NCBI GenBank assembly: GCA_016214265.1
Contig: JACROU010000041.1
Span: forward strand, 1-39,147
Origin: Candidatus Omnitrophota bacterium
GTDB taxonomy: Bacteria > Omnitrophota > Omnitrophia > Omnitrophales > JACROU01
Direction: 5' to 3'
DNA length: 39,147 nt
The translations under genes and the position numbers were made by a program. This document shows positions 1 to 8,377 of the stretch, piece after piece. The notes beneath the pieces are model-generated. The model made no database searches. It was not told the DNA's origin and worked only from the letters and a program-made list of their open reading frames with translations. Each line of letters starts with the position of its first letter. Within the stretch, counting starts at the first letter, position 1.

Positions 1-3000
1 TCAAACTTATCCCGTTTACGTTGATCAACAATTTCCCGTTCAGCAGGCGTGAGCTGCGAGGCGCCGAGCGAACGGCCAATTATTTTCACGGCTTCTTCAC
101 GGGTGGGTGCGGCGGGAGCTAAATCACGAAAGGTTTCCATCACCTCCCGATTCTCAGATTTCTTGGCCTTATCAAATGCCGAAGGTCCCAGCGCTTCAGG
201 ATTTCTCTTTCCCAGAATCCGGACCAGTCCGGCCGACTGTTTTTTCTGCGCCTCGCCCTGAGCGAAAAGCCCTTTCATTGCCGTCATCAGGTTCGCTTCC
301 GTAATGAATTCCGGATGTTTTTCCCAAACAGGACTTTTCACCATTTTTTCGATGACTTCATTTATCTTCGCATCTTCAGACGGATAGAATGTCAAAAGAC
401 GCGACAGTCTTGTCTCCGTCGCAAATTTGGAATCGGAGGCTAAAAAAACTTCTTCCGCACGCAGAATGTCCAGGCGAACCGCCGCATGAGCTCCATGAAA
501 CTTTCGTTCCAGAGAATCCAGATGCCCTTCGTCGAACACTTTTTTATTCGCCCTTTCGAATTGCCAGAGTGCGCCGATTAGCTCCTCTCTTGTTTCGGAA
601 TCAGAATCTGTCATTAACGAAATGAGTTTCGATAAAAGTTCGGCAGGGACATAAGTAGCCCGATTTGCCAGCACAAATTTTCCGGCCATTCTCACCGCGG
701 CTCTTCGCACCTGGGGGCTGGAACTGGCTAAAGCATCCAGCGCCTTCTGCAAATCTTTCTCGTCGGCGGAAAAAGATCTGTCCGCTTCCACAAAATTTCC
801 GAGAGTCCATAACGCCTCGGCCTTCACCGGATCATCCCCTTTTTCCAGCAGGCCAAGCACTTTGTCAAAATTTGCCTCCGTCGCGTATTCTTTCCGGATT
901 CTCACCAGCCCGCCCAAAAATTGAAGAGACGCGACAGTCTCAGCAGATGATGTCCCGCCCGCAAGGCCCTGTTTCACAAGCTCCGGCGTGATTTCCTTCC
1001 GGTTTACTTCCTTAAACGTGCGAATCAACAACGGCTCCAATTCATACCTAAGATTCCGATCTGCCCGAGAAATACGGCGAATCACCTCCAGAAAAAGTTT
1101 GTCGGTAAAAACATTTTTGTTTGCTTCGGCGAAAAGATCGACCACATCCCGAAATGTTTCGCGCGTTTCTTTATCTGAATCAGACAATAACCGGATCAAT
1201 TCCAGCAGACTATCTTCGGTAACGATTGCGGTTTTTCCATTCCTCAATCTTCTTTCGATGATTTCGAAGAGGGCATGCCTTGCTCTCGGGCTGACATCTT
1301 CAAATATTTTTTCCTGAAGAATATTTCCTTCCGATTCTTCAATTACCCCAAAGACGCCCTCAACTACCCGAAACGCGTGAAGGCGTTCAGCCTCTTCCAA
1401 ACTCGAACAATTTTCTAGTAATTGTGAAAACAATTCGGGTTTTGACTTCGCGATTTGTTTCAACACATAAACGACTTTTCGCCTCACTTCGGCAGACAAA
1501 TCTGTTAACATTTCTAACACGGGCTTCAACATTTCCGGGGTAAGTTCCGGGTTTGACTTCGCGATGTGTTCTAACACATAAAGGACATTTCCCCTCACTC
1601 CGGGATCCCAATCCCTCAAGATTTCTAACATGGGCTTCAGCATTTCTGAAGCAAGTTCCGGGTTCCCCCCCGCCGCAATGTGCGCTAAAACTCGAACGGC
1701 GCTTCTCCTCACCCAGCGCTTCGCGTCCTTCAACATTTCTAATACGGGCTTCAGCATTTCTGGGGCAAGTTCCGGTTTCGACTTCGCGATTTGTTCTAAA
1801 ATCCCAACGGCGCTTTCTGGGGTAAGTTCCGGGTTTGACTTCGCGATTTGTTCTAAAATCCCAACGGCGCTTCCCCTCACGTCAGCATCCGAATCCTTCG
1901 ACATTTCTAATACGGGCTTCAGCATTTCTGGGGCAAGTTCCGGTTTTGACCTCGCGATTTGTCCCAAAACCCGAACGGCGCTTCCCCTCACCCGGCGCTT
2001 CGCGTCCTTCAACATTTCTAATACGGGCTTCAGCATTTCTGGGGCAAGTTCCGGTTTCGACTTCGCGATTTGTTCTAAAATCCCAACGGCGCTGCCCCTC
2101 ACGTCGGCATCCGAATCCTTCAATTTCTCAAACAATTCTTTTAATTCTTCCCTGCCTGCTTTGGAAATTTCGGGCGCTTTTTCGGCGGCGGGATGCGGAG
2201 CTACGCATCCGACTCCCGAAATTCCGCTGAGCGCGAGGGTGATCACCGCTGTTTTCAGCCATCGCGATTGCGGTGATATGCCGCCCAGCGACGCGCCCCT
2301 CACCGTTGGTTGGGTGGCGGAGGCTTCAGTCGTCTTGATGATCTTCATCAATTCAAACGCTTTTGAGACCATGTCAAAATCAAAAGGATCCACATCGGGA
2401 AATCCATTTTGGGCGAGATAATTTTTGAACGCGTCTCGACTAGCAAAATATTCATCGGTGTAGAAACGCGCGTTCCGCGATGTCCAAGAAGTCTTCTCTA
2501 AAAACTCTCCCAAAGCGACGGACTTGCGATAAACATCTTGATTTTCCTGAGAAGAATTCGAGCCTTTCAGAATCTCTGCCACCTGTGACATTTGATAGCC
2601 CTGTTGGCCCAGAAAATCACGCGAATAATGCTGAAGTCTTATCGTCGCACTGAATCGATACTCCGGGGAATGCTTAGAAGGAATGGAAAGATCGGGAGCC
2701 AAATAAAACAAATAGTCCCGAAGAAGCTGATTGGGAATGAGCGAGCCGACGCCGGTAGATCTCAAGATCACCGCGTCCGGCGCACGAGGCATCCCCTTCA
2801 AATTTTCGAAAAATCCATAAACCACGGACGCGGATTTACCCTCGCGCGCCATTTGGTCAGAAACATTGCGGAATGCTCGGCCGCCAAAGTCACCCGTCGC
2901 TACTTTCAATTTTCCTGCGAGAATAAAATCTCTGGCTTTTTGATACGCGGCTTCGGATGAAAGCGTTCCGCCCAATCGATCCACATTGGAATCGAAAGTT

Positions 3001-6000
3001 TCACGCAAGGAACCATTGTTTTGGCCGTAGGTAAGTTCAAAACGCTCGGGATAACGTGGAGGTTTCAGATCCAAGACAGATTGAGGGGTCTGCATCCGGT
3101 ACGCACGATCACCCCAAGGCCGCGGAATACCGACGTAGAAGAAACTGCTGACCATCGCCTCCAGATCATCGCGCACCGCTGGACTGACATACGGCTCGAG
3201 AAGCGCCGTGACGCGTTTGATATTTTGCCGGTACTTTTCCGGCGAAGTTTTCTTATTTTTCCACGCGTAATAGAAAATACCAGACACAGACTCATTAGCC
3301 AATTCGCGTTTCTCCTCGTCCGTCAATTCAACGCTCATCAAAGTGGAGAGAAAATCCAGCCGATCTTTGCTCTCGGCGAAGAGAATCATCTGAATCGGCC
3401 AAAGAATCTCGGTGACCAACGGATTGATATCGACGACATACGCCTCCTCGGCATTCGCGTGAAAGGCAAACTCCAAAATCGTGCCGCCGCCGGTTCCGAC
3501 GACAACGCCTCCTTTATTTTTAATCGCGGTCTTGGGTGAAGGCCCTTCAATATTTCCCGGCCATAATTCTTCGTTTCCGGGATAATAAACACTGAGATTC
3601 ACATTTCCTTCTTCTGGCACGGAGAGCTTCTTCAGATCCGCGAAATAAGAATCCAGAAGATCCGCGGGAGCAATTCCCAGCGACGCGCCGGCTACTTGTC
3701 CTTCGGCGGATAAGCTGTTGGATTGGTTCACAATTTCCACATCGCTCAATCTCAAGAGGTGGAGCTTGGCTTCTTGCGGCGTCTCACCCTGCCGGATAAA
3801 ACTTTCCGCGACGGAATTGAGAACCCTGCCGATTCTCTCGGTGTCATAAACTTGTTTTTGTTTTCCAAAAATCACCGGGACGATGAAATTTTTTTGATAA
3901 TCGTTCAGCTGCGCCAACCCCTCCGGAGTCAATGCGGACCCTTGCGCGTAACGGCCCAGATAATCGACGGCCAGGCGGAAAATTTCATCGTTCAGCGCTT
4001 CTTCGCTCATGGTCCCGGCTGTTCCAAGCGCCGCATCCGGGAAGAGGCGCGCGAACTCGGCTTCCATGTTGGAATCGCTGATCCATCCTAATCGCTTGGC
4101 CAAAAAGGTGTCTTCGATTTTATCCACGACCTCGTGCGCCGTGAGCACCCGCCGAGCCTCCTCCGTTTTGAGCGCGTTCCGGTCCCTGGAAGCCAGGGCC
4201 GCCGCTTCTTCTTTCAGATTTTGGAATTGAGTCTTCGATTGCGGATCAGAAATATCGTTCGCCATCAGATCCACAATGTCGCGTGTGTTGGCCGGCCGGC
4301 TAATGTCGATGGACGGAAACGCTTTTTGAATGGCCGCTCGCCCGTAATGAGAAAACGGGATTTCCCCGATTTCATACATCCGGCTGAAGAATTTTATTTT
4401 TTCGGGATCGACTTCGCTGGTTTGAGCGGCCACTGCCAGCGCGACCCGCTGAGCCCGCGTGAGATGCCGCATCCGCGAAAAGAAAACATCTTCCCCCGAA
4501 AACACCGGGGCAAAACCGGAAGCTTGCTCCAGCCGCTGATAAAAAGAAGACGCTTCGACGATCCTGTCCATCGCGCTGAAATTCGCGCCGAGGGAGCGGC
4601 CTTCTACCGTTTTTTTCAGGCTCGTCAGGTCTTTGATAATGGGCGAGACGATATGTTGTACGCGACGGTTCGAACCTTTTTTGGCGCGAAGGCTGGCGAT
4701 GACTTCACGGATGCGGCCGGAGGCATCCTGCCCCGGCAGGTTCTCGATACTTTGATTTTTCTCATCACCAAAATCAATCGCCGCAAATTTTTCTTTTCCC
4801 TCGGGCTGAATCACAGCCGGCAATCGATTCAGGATGTCACGAAAAACATTCGCCCGGTCGATGCTCGGAAGGCCAGGAATCAGTCCCAATTTTCTTAAAT
4901 TCGTGTAATTTAAATCCGGATTTTCTTCCGCCAACCCTGGGCGCAAATAAAAATACAAAATATGCCAGCGATCACCTTCCCGAACCGCAACCCGGCTCCC
5001 GTCCGGACTCCAGGATCCAATAGTTCCATTCATCGCCGAACCCAGCTCAAATTCGTTTCCGTACCAGCGCGCACGCGTTTCATTAATTCGCTTAAGCCAC
5101 GCAAGCGCGTGCCGGCGGCTTTCATCGCCTTGAGTTTGAAGCATTCCCCCTCGCGGCCACACGCCGTTCGGCAGGAAAAATACGCGCGCGATGGCCGTCA
5201 ATTCCTCCTCCGTCAGATTATCCGGAGGCGCGATCACCGTATGAGTTCTTTCACGAAACGCGGTGGTGAAATATTTGAGAAGCGTTTCAGGACTTCGCTC
5301 CGCCTCAAACCCGCGCCGCGTTGTCTCTACTTTTTCGTCGGGGCCGCCGAGCGACGCTGCTTTCGCCGGAACAGTCGGCGCGACTTCTGCCGGCTTTGCT
5401 CGTTCGAGGCGTTTGCGTTCGGACTGGACGAAGGCGCCGACTTTTTGTTTGGCGGCGGCGCTGGTTTCGGCGAGATAACGTTCCTTAAGTTCTTTCAGAA
5501 TTTGGCTGACGCGGCTCATGAGTGAACGGAATATTTTCTCGAGACGTTTGAGGAGCGGCATGGGATCGGCCATAGGATCACGGGCTTTTTCGGTGCGGAT
5601 AATCGTGTCGCGCCAGGAAAGTTTAACTTCGCCGAGACTTTTTCCGGCGGCCACTTCTTCCCGAACGGCAGCACGCGCGTAACTTGTGACAAATTGTTCT
5701 CCGTTCGGATCAAGGCCCATTGTTGGCTCCGGAGAGGCGATGGACGAGGCATACGACACACGGCCTTCCATCACGTCGAGATATTTGTTTTCTTTCGGCA
5801 TTTCGTGAATGCGCGGCGAGTAAATGGCGAATGAGATTCCGTCCCGCTTCAGCTTTTCGCGCAGGCCCTGAGTGTGGAATCCGCCGGCGACGATGATGGA
5901 GGTGGATTGTTTTTCTTTTTTCATGTCGCGGAGCAGGTTGTCGTAGAGCGCGGCGTCGCGTTTTACCGCGTCGGCGTAAAATTGAAGCGCGGGGGCGAGG

Positions 6001-7064
6001 TTGAGGTCGAGACCGGAAATCGAAAACTCATTTTGATGCCGGAGGTATTCTTCGTAATCGGCGCGGGTGATTTCAAGCGCTGCAAGGCTGCGGAGCACGC
6101 GGAGGTGTTGATATTCGGCAAGAAGTTCCCGCTCGCGGGCGACCACAGCTGGGGACACAGCAGTCCCTTTCGGGACGAGGGTCGCCCCTACAAACTGCTG
6201 TTCAATCGCTGCGGATAAACTTTTAATTTCCTCAAAAAGCACGCGGCCTTCTACTTTGGCGGCGGCTTCTTCGGCTTTTTTAGCTTCCTCGGCTTTCTTC
6301 CCAGCTTGCCGGGCTTTGGCGATGGCCTGGAAAATGGCGAGTACGCCCGGATATTGTTCGGAAAAATTGTAGCCGCCGAGTAATTCGATAAATTCCCAAA
6401 GCGGCATTTGGCCTTTCAGATATTTTTGTTCGGCTTTGTGAAACGCGAGGAGTTCCGGTGAGAATAGTTTGTCGCGCTGTTTGTCGAGTTTCTTTTCGAA
6501 CAAATCGATCGCGTGCAGATTGGCGTCTTTGAATCCTTGCGCTTTCAGGAACGAATTGCGGTTTTGGTAATACAAATCCGGATTTTCAAGTCCGTAAAAA
6601 ATACCGGGCTCGCGATTCAAAATCGCGGCGGCCTCGCCTCCCGAGAGTTCCGCGTGGCGCATGTACTCTCGAGCGATTTTTTGATTCACTTCGTGATCGG
6701 GAAATGTGCGCAACAGCGTGTGGTCCGATTTTCCGGCTCCGCCTTCCAACCCGACCAGTTTGAATCCGTATGAGTTCTGGAGTTCCTCGATCAGCGCGCG
6801 GATATTTTCCTGGGCGTCGAAAATGCCGTGCGCGTCTTGAATCGCAATAACGGTGCGGCCCCTGGGACCTTCAGGGCTAGTGAAACGCTCCTCAAGAGAG
6901 GCCACACCGCTATTGACGATAATTTTCGAGACATCGATGTTCGCTAAAGGAAGAGAGGTTTGAATGGGTTGGGCAGAAATCTTGCCCGGAGAAAACACAG
7001 ACGTCACAACAAATGCGATTGTGACAGTCGTAGCAATAACTTTTTTAAAGCCTGTATTAACCAT
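1..7064 (-). CDS. Giant secreted multidomain protein, ChaN/TIKI-like N-terminus plus HEAT repeats (partial, 3' end outside window)
   Basis: One frame stays open from the ATG at 7062-7064 to the left edge (at least 2,354 codons); I checked the phase at many points and found no stop or frameshift. The start is supported by a signal peptide (MVNTGFKK, then a hydrophobic stretch ending near Ala31) and an AAGGGG-like ribosome site about 10 bases upstream. Regions seen: residues about 70-400, a domain with IQDAH (75-79), a GLEGG motif and AGGFH (393-397), resembling the ChaN/TraB/TIKI superfamily; about 1180-1400, a Rossmann-like segment with VVVGTGGG, VVDINP and ATGDFGG, reminiscent of SAM methyltransferases; 1602-1620, an internal hydrophobic segment ending in Cys; about 1643-1881, near-identical HEAT repeats, then looser HEAT-like helices to about 2320. 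The pentapeptide [GA][KRA]SLG occurs six times (SLG at residues 476, 571, 824, 1128, 1592, 2332). It is paralogous at the N-terminus to the protein at 23016-26744. Function unknown. Confidence 0.85.
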   Translation of the reverse strand, partial: MVNTGFKKVIATTVTIAFVVTSVFSPGKISAQPIQTSLPLANIDVSKIIVNSGVASLEERFTSPEGPRGRTVIAIQDAHGIFDAQENIRALIEELQNSYGFKLVGLEGGAGKSDHTLLRTFPDHEVNQKIAREYMRHAELSGGEAAAILNREPGIFYGLENPDLYYQNRNSFLKAQGFKDANLHAIDLFEKKLDKQRDKLFSPELLAFHKAEQKYLKGQMPLWEFIELLGGYNFSEQYPGVLAIFQAIAKARQAGKKAEEAKKAEEAAAKVEGRVLFEEIKSLSAAIEQQFVGATLVPKGTAVSPAVVARERELLAEYQHLRVLRSLAALEITRADYEEYLRHQNEFSISGLDLNLAPALQFYADAVKRDAALYDNLLRDMKKEKQSTSIIVAGGFHTQGLREKLKRDGISFAIYSPRIHEMPKENKYLDVMEGRVSYASSIASPEPTMGLDPNGEQFVTSYARAAVREEVAAGKSLGEVKLSWRDTIIRTEKARDPMADPMPLLKRLEKIFRSLMSRVSQILKELKERYLAETSAAAKQKVGAFVQSERKRLERAKPAEVAPTVPAKAASLGGPDEKVETTRRGFEAERSPETLLKYFTTAFRERTHTVIAPPDNLTEEELTAIARVFFLPNGVWPRGGMLQTQGDESRRHALAWLKRINETRARWYGNEFELGSAMNGTIGSWSPDGSRVAVREGDRWHILYFYLRPGLAEENPDLNYTNLRKLGLIPGLPSIDRANVFRDILNRLPAVIQPEGKEKFAAIDFGDEKNQSIENLPGQDASGRIREVIASLRAKKGSNRRVQHIVSPIIKDLTSLKKTVEGRSLGANFSAMDRIVEASSFYQRLEQASGFAPVFSGEDVFFSRMRHLTRAQRVALAVAAQTSEVDPEKIKFFSRMYEIGEIPFSHYGRAAIQKAFPSIDISRPANTRDIVDLMANDISDPQSKTQFQNLKEEAAALASRDRNALKTEEARRVLTAHEVVDKIEDTFLAKRLGWISDSNMEAEFARLFPDAALGTAGTMSEEALNDEIFRLAVDYLGRYAQGSALTPEGLAQLNDYQKNFIVPVIFGKQKQVYDTERIGRVLNSVAESFIRQGETPQEAKLHLLRLSDVEIVNQSNSLSAEGQVAGASLGIAPADLLDSYFADLKKLSVPEEGNVNLSVYYPGNEELWPGNIEGPSPKTAIKNKGGVVVGTGGGTILEFAFHANAEEAYVVDINPLVTEILWPIQMILFAESKDRLDFLSTLMSVELTDEEKRELANESVSGIFYYAWKNKKTSPEKYRQNIKRVTALLEPYVSPAVRDDLEAMVSSFFYVGIPRPWGDRAYRMQTPQSVLDLKPPRYPERFELTYGQNNGSLRETFDSNVDRLGGTLSSEAAYQKARDFILAGKLKVATGDFGGRAFRNVSDQMAREGKSASVVYGFFENLKGMPRAPDAVILRSTGVGSLIPNQLLRDYLFYLAPDLSIPSKHSPEYRFSATIRLQHYSRDFLGQQGYQMSQVAEILKGSNSSQENQDVYRKSVALGEFLEKTSWTSRNARFYTDEYFASRDAFKNYLAQNGFPDVDPFDFDMVSKAFELMKIIKTTEASATQPTVRGASLGGISPQSRWLKTAVITLALSGISGVGCVAPHPAAEKAPEISKAGREELKELFEKLKDSDADVRGSAVGILEQIAKSKPELAPEMLKPVLEMLKDAKRRVRGSAVRVLGQIARSKPELAPEMLKPVLEMSKDSDADVRGSAVGILEQIAKSNPELTPESAVGILEQIAKSKPELAPEMLKPVLEMLKDAKRWVRRSAVRVLAHIAAGGNPELASEMLKPMLEILRDWDPGVRGNVLYVLEHIAKSNPELTPEMLKPVLEMLTDLSAEVRRKVVYVLKQIAKSKPELFSQLLENCSSLEEAERLHAFRVVEGVFGVIEESEGNILQEKIFEDVSPRARHALFEIIERRLRNGKTAIVTEDSLLELIRLLSDSDKETRETFRDVVDLFAEANKNVFTDKLFLEVIRRISRADRNLRYELEPLLIRTFKEVNRKEITPELVKQGLAGGTSSAETVASLQFLGGLVRIRKEYATEANFDKVLGLLEKGDDPVKAEALWTLGNFVEADRSFSADEKDLQKALDALASSSPQVRRAAVRMAGKFVLANRATYVPAELLSKLISLMTDSDSETREELIGALWQFERANKKVFDEGHLDSLERKFHGAHAAVRLDILRAEEVFLASDSKFATETRLSRLLTFYPSEDAKINEVIEKMVKSPVWEKHPEFITEANLMTAMKGLFAQGEAQKKQSAGLVRILGKRNPEALGPSAFDKAKKSENREVMETFRDLAPAAPTREEAVKIIGRSLGASQLTPAEREIVDQRKRDKF
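1422..2135 (-). repeat. Tandem HEAT-repeat coding array, 37-38-codon units, one truncated unit
   Basis: Inside the giant gene, about seven tandem units of 111-114 bases encode helices of the form MLKPVLEML-KD-VRGSAV-ILEQIAKSKPELAPE. Unit borders: about 2037-2135, 1926-2036, 1815-1925, a short unit 1758-1814, 1644-1757, 1533-1643 and 1422-1532. Several units are nearly identical at the DNA level, which points to recent duplication. The short unit at 1758-1814 is only 19 codons and keeps the frame; it repeats the second half of its neighbour. HEAT repeats usually form solenoid protein-binding surfaces. Confidence 0.85.
2205..2291 (-). other. Internal signal-peptide-like segment directly after an SLG motif
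   Basis: Within the giant gene the codons for GASLG (SLG at 2283-2291) are followed after nine residues by Arg-Trp-Leu-Lys and a hydrophobic run ending SGVGC (Cys codon 2205-2207), then a Pro/Ala/Glu-rich linker and the HEAT array. This looks like a signal peptide or weak lipobox (-3 is Gly, not the usual Leu/Val/Ile) in the middle of a protein. It may be a relic of gene fusion or mark a unit released by cleavage. Confidence 0.55.
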
Positions 7065-7111
7065 AGCTGAAGGCCCCTTGGAGCATGGTTTCACTACCCA
7101 CTATTACTTAA

Positions 7112-7140
7112 AAGATACCATGAAAACAGGGCTTGGGCAA
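7112..7140 (-). promoter_or_regulatory. Candidate sigma70-type promoter of the giant gene
   Basis: On the minus strand, TTGCCC (7135-7140) and TATCTT (7112-7117) are separated by exactly 17 bases, four of six matches to each consensus box. A start near 7105 would give a leader of about 40 bases including the AAGGGG-like ribosome site. The match is moderate and other promoters are possible. Confidence 0.35.
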
Positions 7141-7190
7141 AGGCAGGACAGAGTCAAACGGGCTGGTGTTTAGCTAACCATTTGATTTAA

Positions 7191-7211
7191 ATGAGGATAG
7201 GACTTCCTCAT
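7191..7211. terminator. Inverted repeat, possible terminator after the ferritin-like gene
   Basis: ATGAGGA (7191-7197) and TCCTCAT (7205-7211) form a 7-base stem with a 7-base loop in the 183-base gap between the ferritin-like gene and the giant gene. On the minus strand the T tract lies before, not after, the stem, so it is a weak candidate for intrinsic termination. Confidence 0.3.
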
Positions 7212-7247
7212 GACAAAAAAATCCTACACTTACAAAACAAAGGGTAT

Positions 7248-7673
7248 TTATTGTTTCTTATGCTCCAGATTCCTGAGCTCTTCCAGATGTTCTTGCTCGT
7301 CGGCGATGATTTCTTGGAGAGCCAAGTACAAAATAGCGTTTTCGGGCGAGACGGATTTTAGAATTTGGGTGTAGCTGTGAATCGCGCCCATCTCTTCGGC
7401 GATATTGACTTTCAGGATTTGATCGAGGGTCGCCGCAGGCTTCAGATCTTCGGCGCTCACCTGCATCGTGGGCACGCCACCCAGACCGGTGATGCGCTTG
7501 CGCAATTTTTCAGCGTGTTTCAATTCGTCTCCGGCAATTTCATTGAGCCGCTCCGCGATTTCTTCTGAAAACGGACCGGAAATAATATCCGCGTGCGTAG
7601 CGTAGCGTATGGTACAAGCGTATTCCTGCGACAGCATGTGATTGAGTAATTCGATTAATTTAATGTTGTCCAT
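7248..7673 (-). CDS. Ferritin-like / bacterioferritin-type di-iron protein
   Basis: The 141-residue protein has the four-helix ferritin-like pattern with a complete set of di-iron ligands: Glu17, Glu50-x-x-His53, Glu93 or Glu94, and Glu126-x-x-His129. Proteins of this family oxidise Fe(II) and store iron or protect against peroxide in the cytoplasm. It is slightly shorter than typical bacterioferritin (about 155-160 residues), and I do not see a clear axial Met for heme, so a Dps- or rubrerythrin-related ferritin is possible. Start ATG at 7671-7673 has a strong AGGAGG site 8 bases upstream. It is a stand-alone unit, with a perfect palindrome just upstream. Confidence 0.85.
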   Translation of the reverse strand: MDNIKLIELLNHMLSQEYACTIRYATHADIISGPFSEEIAERLNEIAGDELKHAEKLRKRITGLGGVPTMQVSAEDLKPAATLDQILKVNIAEEMGAIHSYTQILKSVSPENAILYLALQEIIADEQEHLEELRNLEHKKQ

Positions 7674-7705
7674 GATGACTCCTCCTTGAATTGTTGTCAG
7701 AAATT

Positions 7706-7733
7706 AGGTGCCAGGTTCATGAACCTGGCACCT
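7706..7733. repeat. Perfect 28-base palindrome (dispersed repeat copy 1)
   Basis: AGGTGCCAGGTTCA followed by its exact reverse complement. The same core (GGTGCCAGGTTC/GAACCTGGCACC) recurs at 14347-14382. It lies between the trmB stop (7760) and the ferritin-like start (7673), so it could serve as a transcription terminator for trmB or be a REP-like mobile palindrome. Confidence 0.85.
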
Positions 7734-7759
7734 GCCCCTCTCGAGAGGGAACTCCTTAA

Positions 7760-8377
7760 TTATCTCTCTAACTCAAAATAGTATAACACTCTGCCCTGCT
7801 CGGTATATTTCATTTCAAAAAGCGTTTTGACGACGGGATCCAGAAATCGTTCGTTCACTTGTTCGTGGGAAGCGCGCCACGGAAGCGCGGCTGCGGCAAT
7901 TTCGCTACGGATCGCAATTTGATAGTCAAAATTATCTGTCGCGATTTCAAGCCGTCCGCCTGGAATAAGGCGATCAAACATCATTTTTAGGAATCCCGCG
8001 CTGATGAGACGACGGCGAAGATGTTTTTTCTTAAACCACGGATCAGGAAAATAAACGTGAAAGATCAACACGCTTTCGAGTGGAATGGTTCTGACTACTT
8101 CGCGGGCGTCGGTGGCCACAAATTTTATATTCGTAAGATTCATCCGCTCGGCGCGCTTTGTGGAAAGCTCAACCAGTTTGGATTTCCACTCGACTCCGAA
8201 AAAATTGATCTCGGAATTGCGAACGGCTCGTTCGGACAGATAATTCCCGCGGCCGGAACCGATTTCGACTTCGACCGGATTGTCATTGCCAAAAAAATCC
8301 GCGAAGGATTGAAAACGGAGCGGGCTTAATCGTTTCGCCCGCGAATGCGGGGCGAGCGCCGCAAGCGTCGCGGTCAT
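7760..8377 (-). CDS. trmB: tRNA (guanine-N7-)-methyltransferase TrmB
   Basis: The 205-residue protein matches TrmB, which methylates G46 in the tRNA variable loop using S-adenosylmethionine. Visible motifs: the SAM-binding EIGSGRGNYL near residue 38, the acidic FFGVEW strand end, and the family signature FPDPWFKKKHLRRR near residue 110, followed by GGRLEIATDN. Length is usual for the family. The start overlaps the stop of the upstream Bax-inhibitor-like gene by ATGA (8374-8377), so the two are translationally coupled. Confidence 0.95.
   Translation of the reverse strand: MTATLAALAPHSRAKRLSPLRFQSFADFFGNDNPVEVEIGSGRGNYLSERAVRNSEINFFGVEWKSKLVELSTKRAERMNLTNIKFVATDAREVVRTIPLESVLIFHVYFPDPWFKKKHLRRRLISAGFLKMMFDRLIPGGRLEIATDNFDYQIAIRSEIAAAALPWRASHEQVNERFLDPVVKTLFEMKYTEQGRVLYYFELER

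Noticed and set aside
1422-2135. Regular short repeats that could suggest a CRISPR array
   Set aside because: The period is about 111 bases with no unique spacers, and the units code for HEAT helices in an open frame.
1630-2421. A 263-codon plus-strand open frame with repetitive protein
   Set aside because: It is the antisense shadow of the HEAT-repeat part of the giant minus-strand gene; the repetition comes from that array and there is no ribosome site.
4134-4898. A 254-codon plus-strand open frame
   Set aside because: It lies fully opposite the giant gene, its protein has no recognisable motif, and the giant frame has consistent protein character here.
1-7064. The giant gene as a broken or frameshifted pseudogene
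   Set aside because: The reading phase agrees at the start, at many internal Met and motif codons, and at the left edge, with no stop codon found.
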